DNA of 64,000 nucleotides from Datnioides undecimradiatus (Eukaryota > Chordata > Actinopteri > Lobotiformes > Datnioididae). Both the position numbers and the translations under genes were made by a program. This document shows positions 51,501-64,000 of the stretch, piece after piece. Within the stretch, counting starts at the first letter, position 1, and each line of letters starts with the position of its first letter. The notes beneath the pieces are model-generated. The model was given only the letters and a program-made list of their open reading frames with translations, was not told the DNA's origin and searched no databases. The stretch spans positions 2,556,501 through 2,620,500 of the forward strand of contig WARS01000026.1 in assembly GCA_008933995.1 (NCBI GenBank), read 5' to 3'.

Positions 51501-54500
51501 AGTTGCTCCCAGTCTATGCAACAGCATGCAAAAATCCTATCTGAGAAAAAATCCTTCATGACTTTATTAAAGTAATTACATTTAAATTGAACATTCTAAC
51601 TATGTAACCAATGTTTGTGCTCTAGAGTTATTAAAATTATCCTTCATCTGACATAGTAAGCAGTAGCTCATTGAAATATTTTCAGAGAGAGAAGTAAGAG
51701 TCTCTTTGTGTGTCAGCATGTCTGCTGTAGACAGCCACAAAATTTAAAAGAAGAAAAACTGGATAGCTGATTTGATGTTTTCAGTTCCCGGAGTGTGAAA
51801 AAGCAGAATAATTTGTCGCATATGATTGTGGTGTTGGTGAGAACACAGTGACTGGAGGGCTGTTGTGTTAGCTACTCTGAAGAGGCTGCACCTGGCCACT
51901 TGAATTGGTCAGGCTTGAGGGTAGACACACAGAGAAGGAAAGCAGGATCAAACACTGAATGATAAAAACATCAGAGGAGGTTGTGGAGGTGCTCCCTTGA
52001 GAGGTTACAGAGTCGCATGTGTGCGTACGGTTGTCCGTGCATGTTCACTGGTACGTGTGTCACGTTGTTTCTGTCTTATATAACCCACTGTGCAGAAGTT
52101 AATCATCATCACACCTCACCAGCTGTTTTGGTGTCATTCAGTTTTACTTGTCTCAAACATCTCCACGCAACAGCTCCATTAGTTTCCAAATGGAAAGCTG
52201 TTGGACACATGTTGTTTTGCTGTTCAGTAGAGATTGACCAACATTCCACTTGAAAATTACTTTGCAGCAGTTGCAGTCGCGCAATTCAACGTGGCCGCCA
52301 GTTTCCGTCTGTTCCTGTGTGCAGTTAAAATCAGTGAAGCATGGCTAATACAGAATTTGATTGCAATTTACATTTGTTCTCCTGCCAGCAATAATTGCGG
52401 GTGTTAACACAGACTAAATGAGGTGAAGCTCAGTTGTTAAGGTGAATGTGGACTTTCCCTTTTGTCTGTCTTTACTATTAGCCTAATCAAGAATACTTTA
52501 GCAGGACAATTCTCATGAGTAAAACTCACTGATGAACAGAGATTATACAACAGATTGGAACCAAGTGGTTACAAAAGAAAATATCTTGGACTCAAAGTGA
52601 CCAGGATGCTCCTCACACTGGAGTAAAATGTAGAACTGGAGGCAGCAGCAGCATCAGACTGTATTAGACCTGAGTATTTCCTTGTTACATTTTAGTATGA
52701 TACATTATTTTTTTGCCCTAGTCCATAGATACTCCAATGTAAAAGTCACATTATCAAATAGCTACATCACCAAATATTTGTGTGGAAAGCATGCATAAAT
52801 TAAATAAAATAATAAAATTAAAAACATTTAAAATATTGTAACACAAGATAAGAATGTATTTTGGTGTGTATGTGTTGGTGGTGTGATGTAATGATTTTGA
52901 ACATTTGTCTTGATTAGAGGGTTTTTATTCTATGCACTTATCAACTTTGCTGCATGCTGTTTTGTAAATGGGTAATGCAGTATTAATTGCGTCTTAATGA
53001 AGGACAAAAATATGAATAAATCTGAATTATAAACAAAGCCTAATACCATAATTATCTAATTTCCTGTGAGTAGGAAGGAAGTAGGGAGGTTATTTACTCT
53101 CAGACATGATCAGAAATCTAAATAAATCTTAATAAGAGTGTTATTCCATGGCCCTATTTTAAGAGTCTGTGGTATGAAATCCTTATGGGCTGGATTATGA
53201 GCACAGCAACACAAACTAACACATACCAAACACCTTGTAGGTTTATCTTTGTGGACATATTTGTTTCCCTTCAGTTTTCTGTCTTTTGATGGATTGGTCC
53301 AGCCTCAGCTACAGAGTTTTAGATCACAGAACACTGAAGCTCACTGGAGAAAATATTATCAATCATCAAGACAGTGTGAACTTTTCTGAAGATGCCAAAT
53401 GTTCAGCTCCACAGCCAGCTACAGGACTAAAAAGTGTCTGGCCAATCTGTGGTAGGTACTCTAAGTTTGCATTTATAGGAAGAAGTAAGAAGAAAACATT
53501 TCTGAATGAAGACTCATCTGCACTGGCATCATGTGCCACAATTACTAGAAACAATGCCTATATTGACTGCATACATATATAACATATTTTGGTCCATACA
53601 GTATCTGTAAATGGAAACTTACATGAAAACATGAATAATGTCAGACCATTTAATCAGGTTTGAGAGAGAAAAAAGTCCCCACTGACTGCAACAGTTGTGT
53701 AACAGGCCGGATGATGATCTGAATTTCACTCAGTCAATACTCTTTTGAAAAACTGGGCCTGTGGTCAATTTATCACAAACTGTGTTGCTGTGAATGGGCT
53801 AGATTTTCATTGTGTTGTTGGTCAAAATGCACACACATACTTTCAAGTGGGAGCACTGTGCAGTTGAACCTGCATTGTTCTGTGCTTGCCTGTGTTTGTT
53901 CTGTCCAACATGCAGCTGCTGGTTAAAGAGTAGAAGAAGAGTGGAGAAATACTTATTTTTGAAAAATGCCCATGTACAGACTGTGTGTCAGGTGTGTGCG
54001 TTTGGATACAACAAAGAGCTTCAACAGACATGACCTCATTTCCCTGATCAGCAACACTGACCATTAGCCATTCATGCTTTATTTTAATGCGCTCATGGCT
54101 TTTCATTACTTTTTGAGAGTGCCGACTAACCCCCGCCTCAGCCCAGCTGGTCCCCCTCCCAGTGTCTGGCTGAGGATTTTGCCCTTGACTGCCATTATGA
54201 GATGAGACACAAAAGAGGGCTGCCAGCGTTGAAGGCAAATGCTTAAGGCCATTTCACCACGCTGACCTTCACACCCTTAATTTCATTGCACTATGAACAT
54301 CACGCCACTTCCTATACTGGGTTTAACAGTTACCATTGATCATAAGTAACTCATGTACAGTAGCTACATATTTTAAGTGTAGTGGTAGTGGTCCTTTGTG
54401 GAGGACTTTTATAAGCATATGAATAGGCAGCAAAAAACAAACAAGAGGCAAAATCCATTACTGAAACGTAATTGCTGCTTGTAATCAAAGGTCCCACCAT

Positions 54501-55424
54501 TTTAAACTTGTGATATTTGTGCAAGGAAGTAATCTTTGCTTATTGCTGATGTCAATTTAAAATCTATCTGGAAGAAGCAGGGCATCTTGCATGTGGATGA
54601 AAAAAATAACTGCCCATACTCCTTCAAAAATAAGCTGCAATGGAGACAGTGAAGCAACTTATTTTGCCTGCTAGATTGCTGGGACAGATGGTAGGATAAA
54701 AATGACAGGGAAAACATCAGTTTGCAGGTCACAAAAAAAAGAAAGTACTGACAGAAAGAAAAAAGGAAGGCAGCATTAGTCAGGCATGCACCCATAGGCA
54801 ATATTACAGAGATTCAGCAGTGATGTTTCAAACAGCTTAAAATGGCTAAATTATTCCAAACACAGTGGTTTTACCACTTTGCCACTTTCCAAGTTCCAAA
54901 AGTCATGTTGACCTGTCAGACTTAACACTTGTCAAAGTTAAAATCTCTGAGAAGCCCCCTGGTTCTGTAGTGCTCCTTATAACTGACCATTGATACATGA
55001 TTCCTGCAGCGGTAAAGCTTTTTACAGTGGCAAATCCTGTAGTTTCTTCTTACAAAAGCTACACTTATTGCATGTGTGGGTATTGGTATAATATGAAGTA
55101 TAATTGTAGATTCATCTGTATATTCACACCATAATCCAAGTCACTGTCTAAAGTTTGTACAAAGTTAAAACACACTAACAGACAAGGATGAGTACATTCA
55201 TTTCATTGTCATGTGAAGAGATAAGAACAGTTAGTTGGGCCCGGAAGGAGAAAGCACAGCAAGTAATTAGATGATTTACAAATCAGTATGTATAATAATA
55301 AATGACAATATTTAATTGTTCCTAAACTTTCAAGCATGTTGCTCTCTTTTCCTCTTTTGTGAAAACACATTATTGAGCTGATGCTAGTTTAGCTAATTTT
55401 GCCTGAAACTATCAATGCTGTGCT

Positions 55425-55925
55425 ATGCAGGGAAAAACAAGGAGATGGACCAGCAGGCAGAGACACGAAGCAGAGAGGCAAACAGTTTATTGTACAACAG
55501 GGTTAGGCTTACAGGTGGGTCAAGGCAGGTAAGCAGGGTCAAAACCAGGTATTCAGTCCAGAGCAAGTAAACAAATCCAAAGGGGCAGGTGAAAACAAAA
55601 TCCATAACACAGGCAAAAATCCACAACCATAAATCCAAACATGCAAGGGCAACGCGAAGGAACACAAGAAAAACAACAGAAACAAAACAGAAGGTAGGTG
55701 CATGAATTCACACACTGAGCCAACAGAGCCCAAAGGAAGTGACGCAACATATATGGACCATAGACCGTGCAGGAAAACAAGACACAGGTGAAACAAATGA
55801 ACTAATGAAACACAGAAAACAAGAACACAGAGAGGGAAAAACTTTTCAAAATGAAACAAGAAACCAACCAAAAACATTGACAGAAACTCAAAACCAAGAC
55901 AAAAACACTGATGCTTTTATGTTGT
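55425..55925 (+). repeat. probable teleost dispersed repeat, A-rich
   Basis: A long A-rich block containing GGCAAACAGTTTATTGTACA, CAGGTAAGCAGGGTCAAAAC and then many AACAAGACACAGGTGAAACA- and AAACAAGAAAC-type segments. This layout resembles non-autonomous elements common in fish that run from TTTATTGT to a tail of repeated AAAACAAGAAA. Minus-strand open frames here, rich in Phe, Leu and Cys, are artefacts of it. No terminal inverted repeats were identified. Confidence 0.55.
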
Positions 55926-58900
55926 GTTTTGGGTAAATTGTTAAGAATTAGTCTGACAAGCTGTATTAATGAAAACTAAAACGTGACCATGTTAAAAGTT
56001 AATCCTTCAGTCAACTATGTTAGATTTTAAGTAGCAATATCTCCTAAATGAAATGATTTATTTTTTATAGTGTTCTGTTGACAAATGGTTGGTAAAAATA
56101 TTAAAACCAATGCACTACAATAGTCTAAGTTTGTGAAGAAATTCAAAGCATTTCTAAAACGTTATGTATGTCAACTGCAAACTACCAGACCACCAGCTTT
56201 TGCATTTTTTGTTTTTGTTGTTGTTTTTTAACTGAAAAACAGCAAATGTACTGTCACCATACAGTTGTTTGTTCCTTCACATCTATATGCTCATACGCAC
56301 CGTATAGCTGTATATGTTACAGAGGGCTCTTAGAACCCTCACAAAGGCCTCCTTTACACAGACTTCAGTGCACTCCCAGCACAGCTTTGGCAGTGTTGGA
56401 GAAAGCCTTGTGATGTGTGTCAGGTTTCTGACGTGTTGCTTTGATACTGATAGACCCTCATGGGTGGCACCGGAGGAGTCCTCCTACAAACCAGAACAAA
56501 CAAACCGGCAAAAGCATCAAAATGTCAGAAGTGACATAATGAGGACAATGAGAGTACTTCACTTACAGCTGAACTACTGAATGTTGTCTGTGGCTATGAG
56601 ACATGGTTGGAGTGTTAAAATTTCATCCCCTGACCTTTGCCACTTAGTAAAGAAAACAAAGTATGTTTATTGATTAAAATCCTGCCTCATGTCCTTATAT
56701 ACTGTAATATAATGTCATGTACAACTTGACCATGAGCAGCTATTGTAGTTTAGTTCTCTGAAGCGCAACAATGCCAATTACATGTCAACATTTGTGTGGA
56801 TGACGACTGTATAAATGCTCTGCTGTTGTTATATACGTTCAAAATGCACCACAGGTTTACAAAATCAGTCATTCATTATCGAGGAACAGCTCCAGTTTGA
56901 GTCTCAACAAACATCTGTCCTGTTTAACTCCAGCATCTTAGGAGCGTCAAGTTCGCCTCACAAGTTTAAAATGAGCTGTCCGAGATAATTGGAAAACATT
57001 CTTCATGTAAAATTTAATTAAAATCAGGATTGTTGTGTGAAATCTCCATCTGCGTATTTTGTGTCACCTGTGAAATATACAATTACTGAAAAAAAATGTG
57101 TCTCACTAATGCTCTAAAGTTTTATTTTCATTTCATTTTTATCCACACAAGGGTTAACACTCATGGACAGTATTGCTATAGAGCCAATAAAATTCAGACT
57201 TTGTTAGGTTATAGTCAAGCCAATGCTAGTAAGTGGATTTTGGTTTCTTAGCAGAATATATGAGGCAGTGACAATATAAAACATTCTTTTCTACACAGCT
57301 TTCAACTATATTTTGTCCACAGATGGAAATGTACATAAGTGAAACAGCACATAAATCAAACAATTAGACCTCTATCAAGATTTATGAAGCCTTTAATTTA
57401 ATCACCTTCTGCAACAGTGAGTAGGGACCTGGTTATTACTGAATGGAACTGTTCAGTGGAAAGGCAGACTTCTATAACAGAGACACCTCAATATCACCAT
57501 AATTCACAGCTGAGAGTGTTACCTTTCCTAGAGTATCTCCAGCCAGACTGCTTTAATCATATTAAATTGGGCCAGGGAACGGTAAAGGTTGACATTTAAA
57601 CTTTTAAATGAAAAAGGGCAACATGTGTTTTCATGAATTCCTATTTGATTAGTTAAAGGGTGATTCCAACTATTTATGAAAGTTTTGTTTAGGATAACTT
57701 TGTTTAAAGAATCAAGAGCTATTACTAAAACTAAGTCTGATAATGTTGTAAACTAACTATGGGTTAAGTCATATTATCAGAGCACTTTAGTGAAGCAAAA
57801 TGGAGAGTGCGTGCTCCAAAAATGATTTCCTGGAGTGAATGATTAGCACCTTTTGACTGCACCCTGCACAAAAGCCATTTACCATAAATGTTATGGATAA
57901 ATATTAACATGTATGTGGTACATATGATGTATGAGCCAGTCAATAAAACAGATTTAATACACAGTTTTCATATGTAAGTGCAGATATGTTTTAATTCATA
58001 TCCACATATATTACATATATGTAAATTCAACATACATACATTGATGGTTTAACTTCTCACCTCGCTGTCACAATGTCAGAGTGTACCCAGGGGTGTGTCA
58101 GTTTACTGTGACATCACAGTTAGGTTTGGTAACAAGGCAACGGCACACTTCAAACTTAAAACAGACTGAGCTCTTATCCAGAGTGTGCACTGATGCACTG
58201 CTTCTGCCAATGTTCATCCCAAAATTGAGGAAGATGCTTCAAAAATAGCTGTTAATACCTTTTTAGGAACAAGAAATAAAAATTAAGGCAGCGTGGCCCA
58301 AAGGAAGGAACAACAGGGCTGGATTAAAATCTTAACATGAAAAAAATTCTGGGAAACACATGAAGAAATTTTCCAATATTTACCGTTGCGTCTACTGTTA
58401 CCTAGAATCACATTAGAGTTTATATTACAGGTGTTTTTATATCAACTGGCAATTTAGTTTAATTCAAATATGTACATAAACCTTTAAAAGTCACCGATTG
58501 CCAAATCATCAAAATTTCTCTGTAGTACTTATCAGATTAGAACAGGAAATCTCATCTTGGATTTGATACACTCACTACAAAAACTATCAAAGCTAATGTA
58601 CAAAAACAGCGAAAATTTACATAATCTCTATACTGTGATAGAAATATAATGTCATAATGAAAAAAAATCTATTCGTCATCCAAAGTTTTATTCTATGAGG
58701 ATGAAAAGAATTTCATTCAAACACTTTATTTGACCTGCATCAAACCAGAAAAGTAGCAGGAAACTTTCTGCAAAACTTACGTCTTTTCATAGTTTTGGTG
58801 AGCCAATGAATGTCAGTATTATTCTGAAATGACTCAGGACAATTGCAAAAAAGATGAGGCTGGACCTGGCAGTTGCATGCATAAATAGAGAAATAAAACG

Positions 58901-59689
58901 CGCATTCAACCATGACTAGTTCCTTTCAAACTTATAGCCTCGTAGCCAGCATTGAATGTTCATGAGCTTTTGAATAGAGTGGATTTTACGAGGCAGAGCG
59001 GCAGATGAAAATGCACTGTGTTTTGGGTTAAAGCTCGATAAGGCAGCATTTTATGTGGGGTTACAGGAGGGAGGTGGAGGGAGCAGGAGTGCGAAAGTTA
59101 TGTTGTCAGCGAGGAGAACAATTGGAAAGGACAGGGGAGGCACGGAAGATAAGAAGCACAACAAAAAGCATCATCTGTTTGTCAGGATGCCTTGCTGTAA
59201 CGCTCTGCTAAAATGTATTGGTTTTTCTCATGTTTCATTTCTGTGAGCAGAGGTAAGGCAGCAGGGAGGGAGGACAAAACAGAGCGAGCGGTGCTGCTTT
59301 TGTGGTGTTGACACCTACAAAGAACTCGCTCTCTCTGTCTTGACATCGTTGTTTTTCATCATCAAACACTCCCAGGAGAGCCAAAAGATTCTCCATGAGC
59401 TGCAACATAAATATTAATGCTGTTAATTATTACGTCCTCACTTTATTTAAAATGTGCCTGCACATGTGCATATTTCTGATTTAGTGCCCAACTCAGCCTA
59501 ACCTTTATCCACAACTCCCATCATTAAAACCTCCAACCAAGCACACACGAGACCACTTGATTGTACTGAAGTGGTGATGTCAGTTCTGGTTTCTAGGGAG
59601 GATGTCTTGACTTTGTGTAGGGCAAATTGATGTCAGGAATGGTGGAAGCGGGTGGATGGCGGGGTGAAGCAGTGGTAGAGGGGGTCTCC

Positions 59690-60130
59690 TGATGCATGCT
59701 AAAGTGCCAGTGAGTGGACTGGCATCTATTATTTATCTCCCCTACCCACCATTAAGCCTGTAATGAGCTGGTTTAATTCACTAGGCAAACAGGCTTACAG
59801 CAGTCATGTATCAATAAATGTTAATTATCCTGGCTCCTGGTCGCGTCTCAGAGTGCCCCAACGCTGCAGTCCTGGCTTGATTGCTCCAGCATGGAATCCA
59901 ATATGTTGGATGTCAATGCCGCATCAAATGAGGAATGTGGTGTGTGTTGTTTAGACGATTAGGGCTGCCCTCCCTTGTCTTCGGTTTAGCATAATGGAGC
60001 GAGCCCTCTATCGCTTCAACAACACTGGCTCATCTGGATTCTCTGTCAACAAGGCTATTGATCCAGCAATGGATCAGTGTCAAATCATTGTCTTATTGCG
60101 CTGAATTAGGAATCAAGAATTTTGCATCCC
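59690..60130. promoter_or_regulatory. candidate conserved non-coding element
   Basis: A repeat-free stretch with balanced composition and motifs common in vertebrate enhancers (TCAATAAATGTTAATTATCC, GGTTTAATTCACTAG, CATAATGGAGC, CTGAATTAGG). It stands out from its AT-rich flanks. Only inference; no alignment was possible. Confidence 0.2.
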
Positions 60131-61163
60131 ATACCATTAATCCAAATATCACCAATCCAGACAATATAGACTGAATTACCACAAATGTCTGCTTTTGAAA
60201 AATATTGCACTTTCAAGTGGTGTTGAGTACATATTCATACGGGTTGAACTACTAGCTTGGCTGTAACTACTCTATTACCAAAGCTCCAAAGCGCTCCAGT
60301 TAGATCATCATATCATTTTGTATAATCTGCATGCAAACAATCACAACTGTTTTTTTTTAAAGTATGGGTTATGTTTATAGTTTATAATATGGGAGGCTAG
60401 GCAGAGCACTATATTTTATACTTTTTACATGGTTACAAACATTTCAGCACTGAAATAAGGCAATTATAATATGAAATCAATGAATTAAATATTAAATCAA
60501 TTAAAATTATATCCCAAAAACTGAATAGAATATCTCATAAAGTAATATACAATCATAAAATTACAATAAAACACAAATGAGACATGTTGGAAGTAAAACA
60601 CATCTCTATCATTAATGAAAAATCATTTACGTATATATCTTTTGAGAAAAATCGTTTACAAATATTTTGCATTTCCCAAAATGTCAGACTATACTTTTAA
60701 TATGTACATTGTGAGCTTCTGTCTGACCAACAGCAGAGGACAGAGAACAATAACCTTACAGTATGGGTGGAAACCAATAAATCTCCCATTCTCCCATCAA
60801 TCCAGTGAGAGGCCTCTGCTCTTGAGTCATTTAAGATTTACAGCTCAGGCACCCACAGACCACGTGACTCCTATTCATTCAGCCACATTCAAGTCAGTTT
60901 AAAAAAGAACAATGTCTCCTGTGATTTTTCTCACTTTTTGGATGAAGACTACACATTGAGAACCATCACTTCAGAGACACAATGTGATATATCTGCGCCC
61001 ACCTTGCCTCTGTCAAGTTGAGTCAGCGAGGGTGGCTGTGAAGAAAAAAAAAACAATGTTTGGGATTAAGAATAGACTTCAGAAGGAATAACATTACCAA
61101 AAGGTAAGCGTATCCTTTCGGACAGCATTGTCAGTGAGCCAGCAGCACAGCACAGCACTTTAA

Positions 61164-61250
<87 letters not shown>
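61164..61250 (+). repeat. compound (CT)n-(CA)n microsatellite
   Basis: About 23 CT units with one TT interruption pass directly into about 20 CA units with an initial ACGC. Confidence 0.95.
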
Positions 61251-61252
<2 letters not shown>

Positions 61253-63056
61253 ATTTTCTTAAGACATGATTTGGTTCAGCTGCTCTAGTGCATTTTTTCC
61301 AGTTCAAGTGCAGTTCAGCCCTCTGATCCCCTCAGCGCTCCCTGGGGTTCATTCAGTGAGAGACGCACGACATGATTAATGGGCAACAGAGGTGGCTGAT
61401 GGGAGAGAAGGACAGAAAACAGCACCACATTAGTAGAGAAATTAGAAATGCGGCTGTGAAGTGAATGACCAGGTAAGACAGTCAGTACAGGTGAAAACTG
61501 TCCCTCAGTGTAGTTCAACACCTCATAGACATATACTCAATAACAGTTTGTTTTACATGTGTCTTTTTAATATGGTTCATTATTTTATTATTTGATTTTT
61601 GCTCTGTAATACCTGCTCATGGCAACGACAGTATGGTTGAGGTTGGCAGTCAACTCTTGGGGAATATTACATTATGGGCTGTATAAAGACAGCTGCAGGA
61701 AGAGCTGCGTGAAATGTGATAAATTGCCTCATGTGATGTCACTTGAGTCAGCCTCAGTTGTTTGTAAATATAAAAAATGCAGAATTAAAAAGGAGTAAAA
61801 ATGACCAAACCATGGCAGAGCTCATCTCTTCTTTAACCTAGCAGCTTGAGGTTACATTAGCTGATGCTAGTAATGCAATCAAATCTCTGACTGGTTATGC
61901 ATGTGCCAGGTTAGACAGAAGAATGTGTGGAAAAAGATGCTGCTACTGCTAATTACTGCAGTACTGGAGGTACGGTTAAGGGCAATTGGCAGTTTAAATG
62001 AGCGAGAGGGGACAGCATCCTCCTTACAAGCAAAATGACCAAAATGCAACCCCTTGTTAACCAGCTCTCCTTCTCAAAATTCCTCTAAGGTCGTTTTAGT
62101 TCAACCATGTGTCCATGGTCACGATCCGCTTCAGACCAAAACCAGATTGACTATTGAGAACTACTGTGAATAATTTAGTTTTGACAAAGCGTTTCCATCT
62201 TAGTTCTAAGAATTTTTAACCTTTAATTCACTGGTTTAAAGCAAACACACAGGTCAGTTACAGGCATTGTAAATCATCTCACTCTGAATGTGCAATGTGA
62301 ATCAAGTCAGTGAGTGACATACACATAAGCAGACACATAAACACACGCATTTCTCAGAAGAGAGAACCATTAAAAAGCAACAAACTACTGGTTATACTGG
62401 TTAGGGCAACAAAAAAACCCTGGCTGAGGCTGGGGTAAAATAGTATGAATTGATATAAACTGCTTGTGTGTGGTAAGAGGTGAACTCCGGTCAGATGTGC
62501 CACACGTCCATACATCATCCTGACCTCCTGACATCAACGCTTCATCCAGTATGGACTCCATTCCTACAGCTATGTGGCTTGTTCAGAGATACTCTCTGCT
62601 TTGAGAGTGTAGTTAACAGTGTTGTCAGGTTGCACCTGCCTCTGTGACAATGCCACTGTTGTCTAACTCCATTACTTCAGTAAATAACAAACTGGAGTTC
62701 ATGTTCCCTGATCAGTGGATGACATTTTCAAAACAACAAAAAAAGGTGAGACAGCTTCAAAAGCATGACATTAAATAGTCCATTATCCTTAATGTAATTT
62801 CAACAAGCAGAGAGCCACTATGTAAAGAGAAAGAGCCTATTTGTCAGCATCTCTCTCTGTATCACTGATATACATGTTTTTATTGAAGGATATTTCCACT
62901 GAAACATTGTGAAATACAATTTCAGTGTCTTGTGAAAACAAGCTTAAGTAAACAACATCAAGCAGGTATAATAGTGGAACGGGAGTTAGGGATAATTTCG
63001 GTGCCTACCTGTGGATGTTGCACAGTGTTCACACTGACTTGTCACAGTTGTTGCAT

Positions 63057-63058
<2 letters not shown>

Positions 63059-63107
<49 letters not shown>
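63059..63107 (+). repeat. (TG)n microsatellite
   Basis: About 24 uninterrupted TG units, followed after a short gap by a further GTGTGTGTGT run at about 63129. Confidence 0.95.
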
Positions 63108-63110
<3 letters not shown>

Positions 63111-63169
63111 TGCGCGTGTCTAGGGGCGTGTGTGTGTGTTACATGACAGAGAGGAAGGGACAGGGGCAG

Positions 63170-63500
63170 ACAAAATGTGCCCCTCTAGCCTTTGTAATTA
63201 TCTGCCAATTTTCTCTCCGTCAGTTGCCTTTATCATCCCTTTCAGATCTCACCTAGGGGTCGGAGACTGTCACTCTGTGGCACCTCCATCTCTCAGTGTG
63301 TACCGGATGAAATGTAGAAGTCCTCCCATTGACCTCTGCCTGCCAGCTCCCGCTTCCCTCTCCCCTTATTTGTTTCCCCGTAACGGGAGACATTTTGAGA
63401 TAAGGATAATTATCAATCAGCGATCTCAGCAGCTATTTATGCAGCCACTGAAGAGGAGGCAGTGGATGGGTGTTACTTTCTGACACCCGACTCAAGATGG
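63170..63500. promoter_or_regulatory. candidate conserved non-coding element
   Basis: A repeat-free stretch with CCTTTGTAATTATCTG, GATAAGGATAATTATCAATC (GATA and homeodomain-type cores) and GCAGCTATTTATGCAGC. An open frame across part of it (63130-63483, plus) does not resemble a protein known to me. Regulatory function is inference. Confidence 0.2.
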
Positions 63501-63869
63501 CATGATAGATTGTCTCTTTTTTTGCCCACAGGTTTCCTCCACATAGGCAGTTTTCTTGTAGGAGATTTGGACATTTGGATTATGCTGAGTAATAAGACTA
63601 TAGTTTATTGTCACATCAAGAAAAGCAGGCTATGATATGTGATGGCAAACCGCTGCGAAAATCTTGGGTAATGTCATTTTTATCACATTTTTATGCCGGT
63701 TTATTCTTCAGATTGCCAAGCATCTTGACATTTTGCAGTCAGACCCTTGGGTTGTACTGATGTCAGTGGCCTTACACTCATACGGCATGCCACTTTCACC
63801 CCAGCACTCCCTGACAAAAAAACATAATAATCCCCCATCTGATGTGGCATTTGGACAAGCAAAAAAAGC

Positions 63870-63892
63870 AAAAAAAAAAAAAAAAAAAAAAA
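63870..63892 (+). repeat. poly(A) tract
   Basis: A run of about 23 A, just after a short AAAAAAAGC repeat. It gives rise to Phe-rich false open frames on the minus strand. Confidence 0.9.
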
Positions 63893-64000
63893 GAGAGAAG
63901 CATATAAGGCCAGAATTAAGAGCATTATTAGTGGGTTGAACACAGCTTTTCTTTCCATCATGCAAGTTAGGGTCATACATGAGGAGGCAATCCCTCTATA

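Larger units (their letters stand above)
38111..64000. other. upstream non-coding region (gene desert)
   Basis: About 26 kb upstream of the contactin promoter without any gene I can support. It holds a LINE reverse-transcriptase fragment, several dispersed repeats, hairpins and microsatellites, each listed separately. The open frames in it are short and mostly read through low complexity or repeats. Large non-coding regions are usual beside neuronal adhesion genes; in mammals CNTN3 has such a neighbourhood. Confidence 0.6.

Noticed and set aside
53286-53582. 98-codon plus-strand frame
   Set aside because: No motif or family recognised, no splice context, and codon use like the surrounding AT-rich DNA.
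55423-55877. Overlapping minus-strand frames rich in Phe, Leu and Cys that look like membrane proteins
   Set aside because: They read the complement of an A-rich dispersed repeat.
59055-59246. Plus-strand frame ending MPCCNALLKCIGFSHVSFL, faintly like a tetraspanin N-terminus, followed by AGGTAAGG
   Set aside because: The frame stops right after this segment, there is no transmembrane helix, and no following exon was found.
63062-63256. VCVCVC-rich open frames around GT/CA microsatellites (also near 29139, 41577, 61066)
   Set aside because: They are translations of simple repeats.
1-64000. tRNA, rRNA, CRISPR array, operon-like gene clusters
   Set aside because: No cloverleaf with A/B boxes, no rRNA sequence, no regularly spaced repeats and no bacterial gene organisation were seen on either strand.

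Overview
The window is vertebrate, almost certainly teleost, genomic DNA. It is AT-rich, with long introns bounded by GT...AG splice sites. It carries several dispersed repeats I recognise from ray-finned fish genomes and many (CA)n/(GT)n microsatellites, and I see no bacterial-style gene packing. No species can be named from the sequence alone; a spiny-rayed (percomorph-like) fish is a guess from the repeat types.

The only protein-coding gene I can support is the 5' part of a contactin (GPI-anchored, neuronal, Ig-superfamily adhesion molecule) on the minus strand. It runs from a CpG-rich promoter/5' non-coding exon near 37.5-38.1 kb down past position 1, where the window cuts it. Coding exons, in transcript order: signal peptide (29928-29982, with 5'UTR to 30071), Ig1 first half (21687-21819), Ig1 second half (18524-18699), Ig2 first half (10756-10851), Ig2 second half (1687-1890), Ig3 first half (about 593-699), Ig3 second half (126-302). 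The splice phases I worked out by hand agree at every junction except the 3' end of the sixth coding exon. The protein belongs to the CNTN3/CNTN4/CNTN6 clade; from remembered family sequences it looks closest to CNTN3 overall, with some CNTN6-like residues.

The most notable observation is that the first-half Ig3 exon (about 593-699) looks broken. It has a one-base frameshift relative to the family, the conserved Ig cysteine is replaced by tyrosine, and no consensus splice donor sits where the family places it. The exons on both sides are clean. The introns on either side are both phase 1, so skipping the exon would keep the reading frame. This is either the start of loss of this paralogue or a gene that now makes a shortened Ig3.

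Layout: 1-30,071 contactin exons and introns; 30,072-37,536 the intron in the 5'UTR; 37,537-about 38,110 CpG island and presumed first exon; 38,111-64,000 upstream non-coding DNA with no convincing gene. That last part holds a decayed LINE reverse-transcriptase fragment (minus strand, about 41.17-41.53 kb), other dispersed repeats, perfect hairpins, microsatellites, and stretches that look like candidate conserved non-coding elements. I found no tRNA, rRNA, CRISPR array or intact mobile element.
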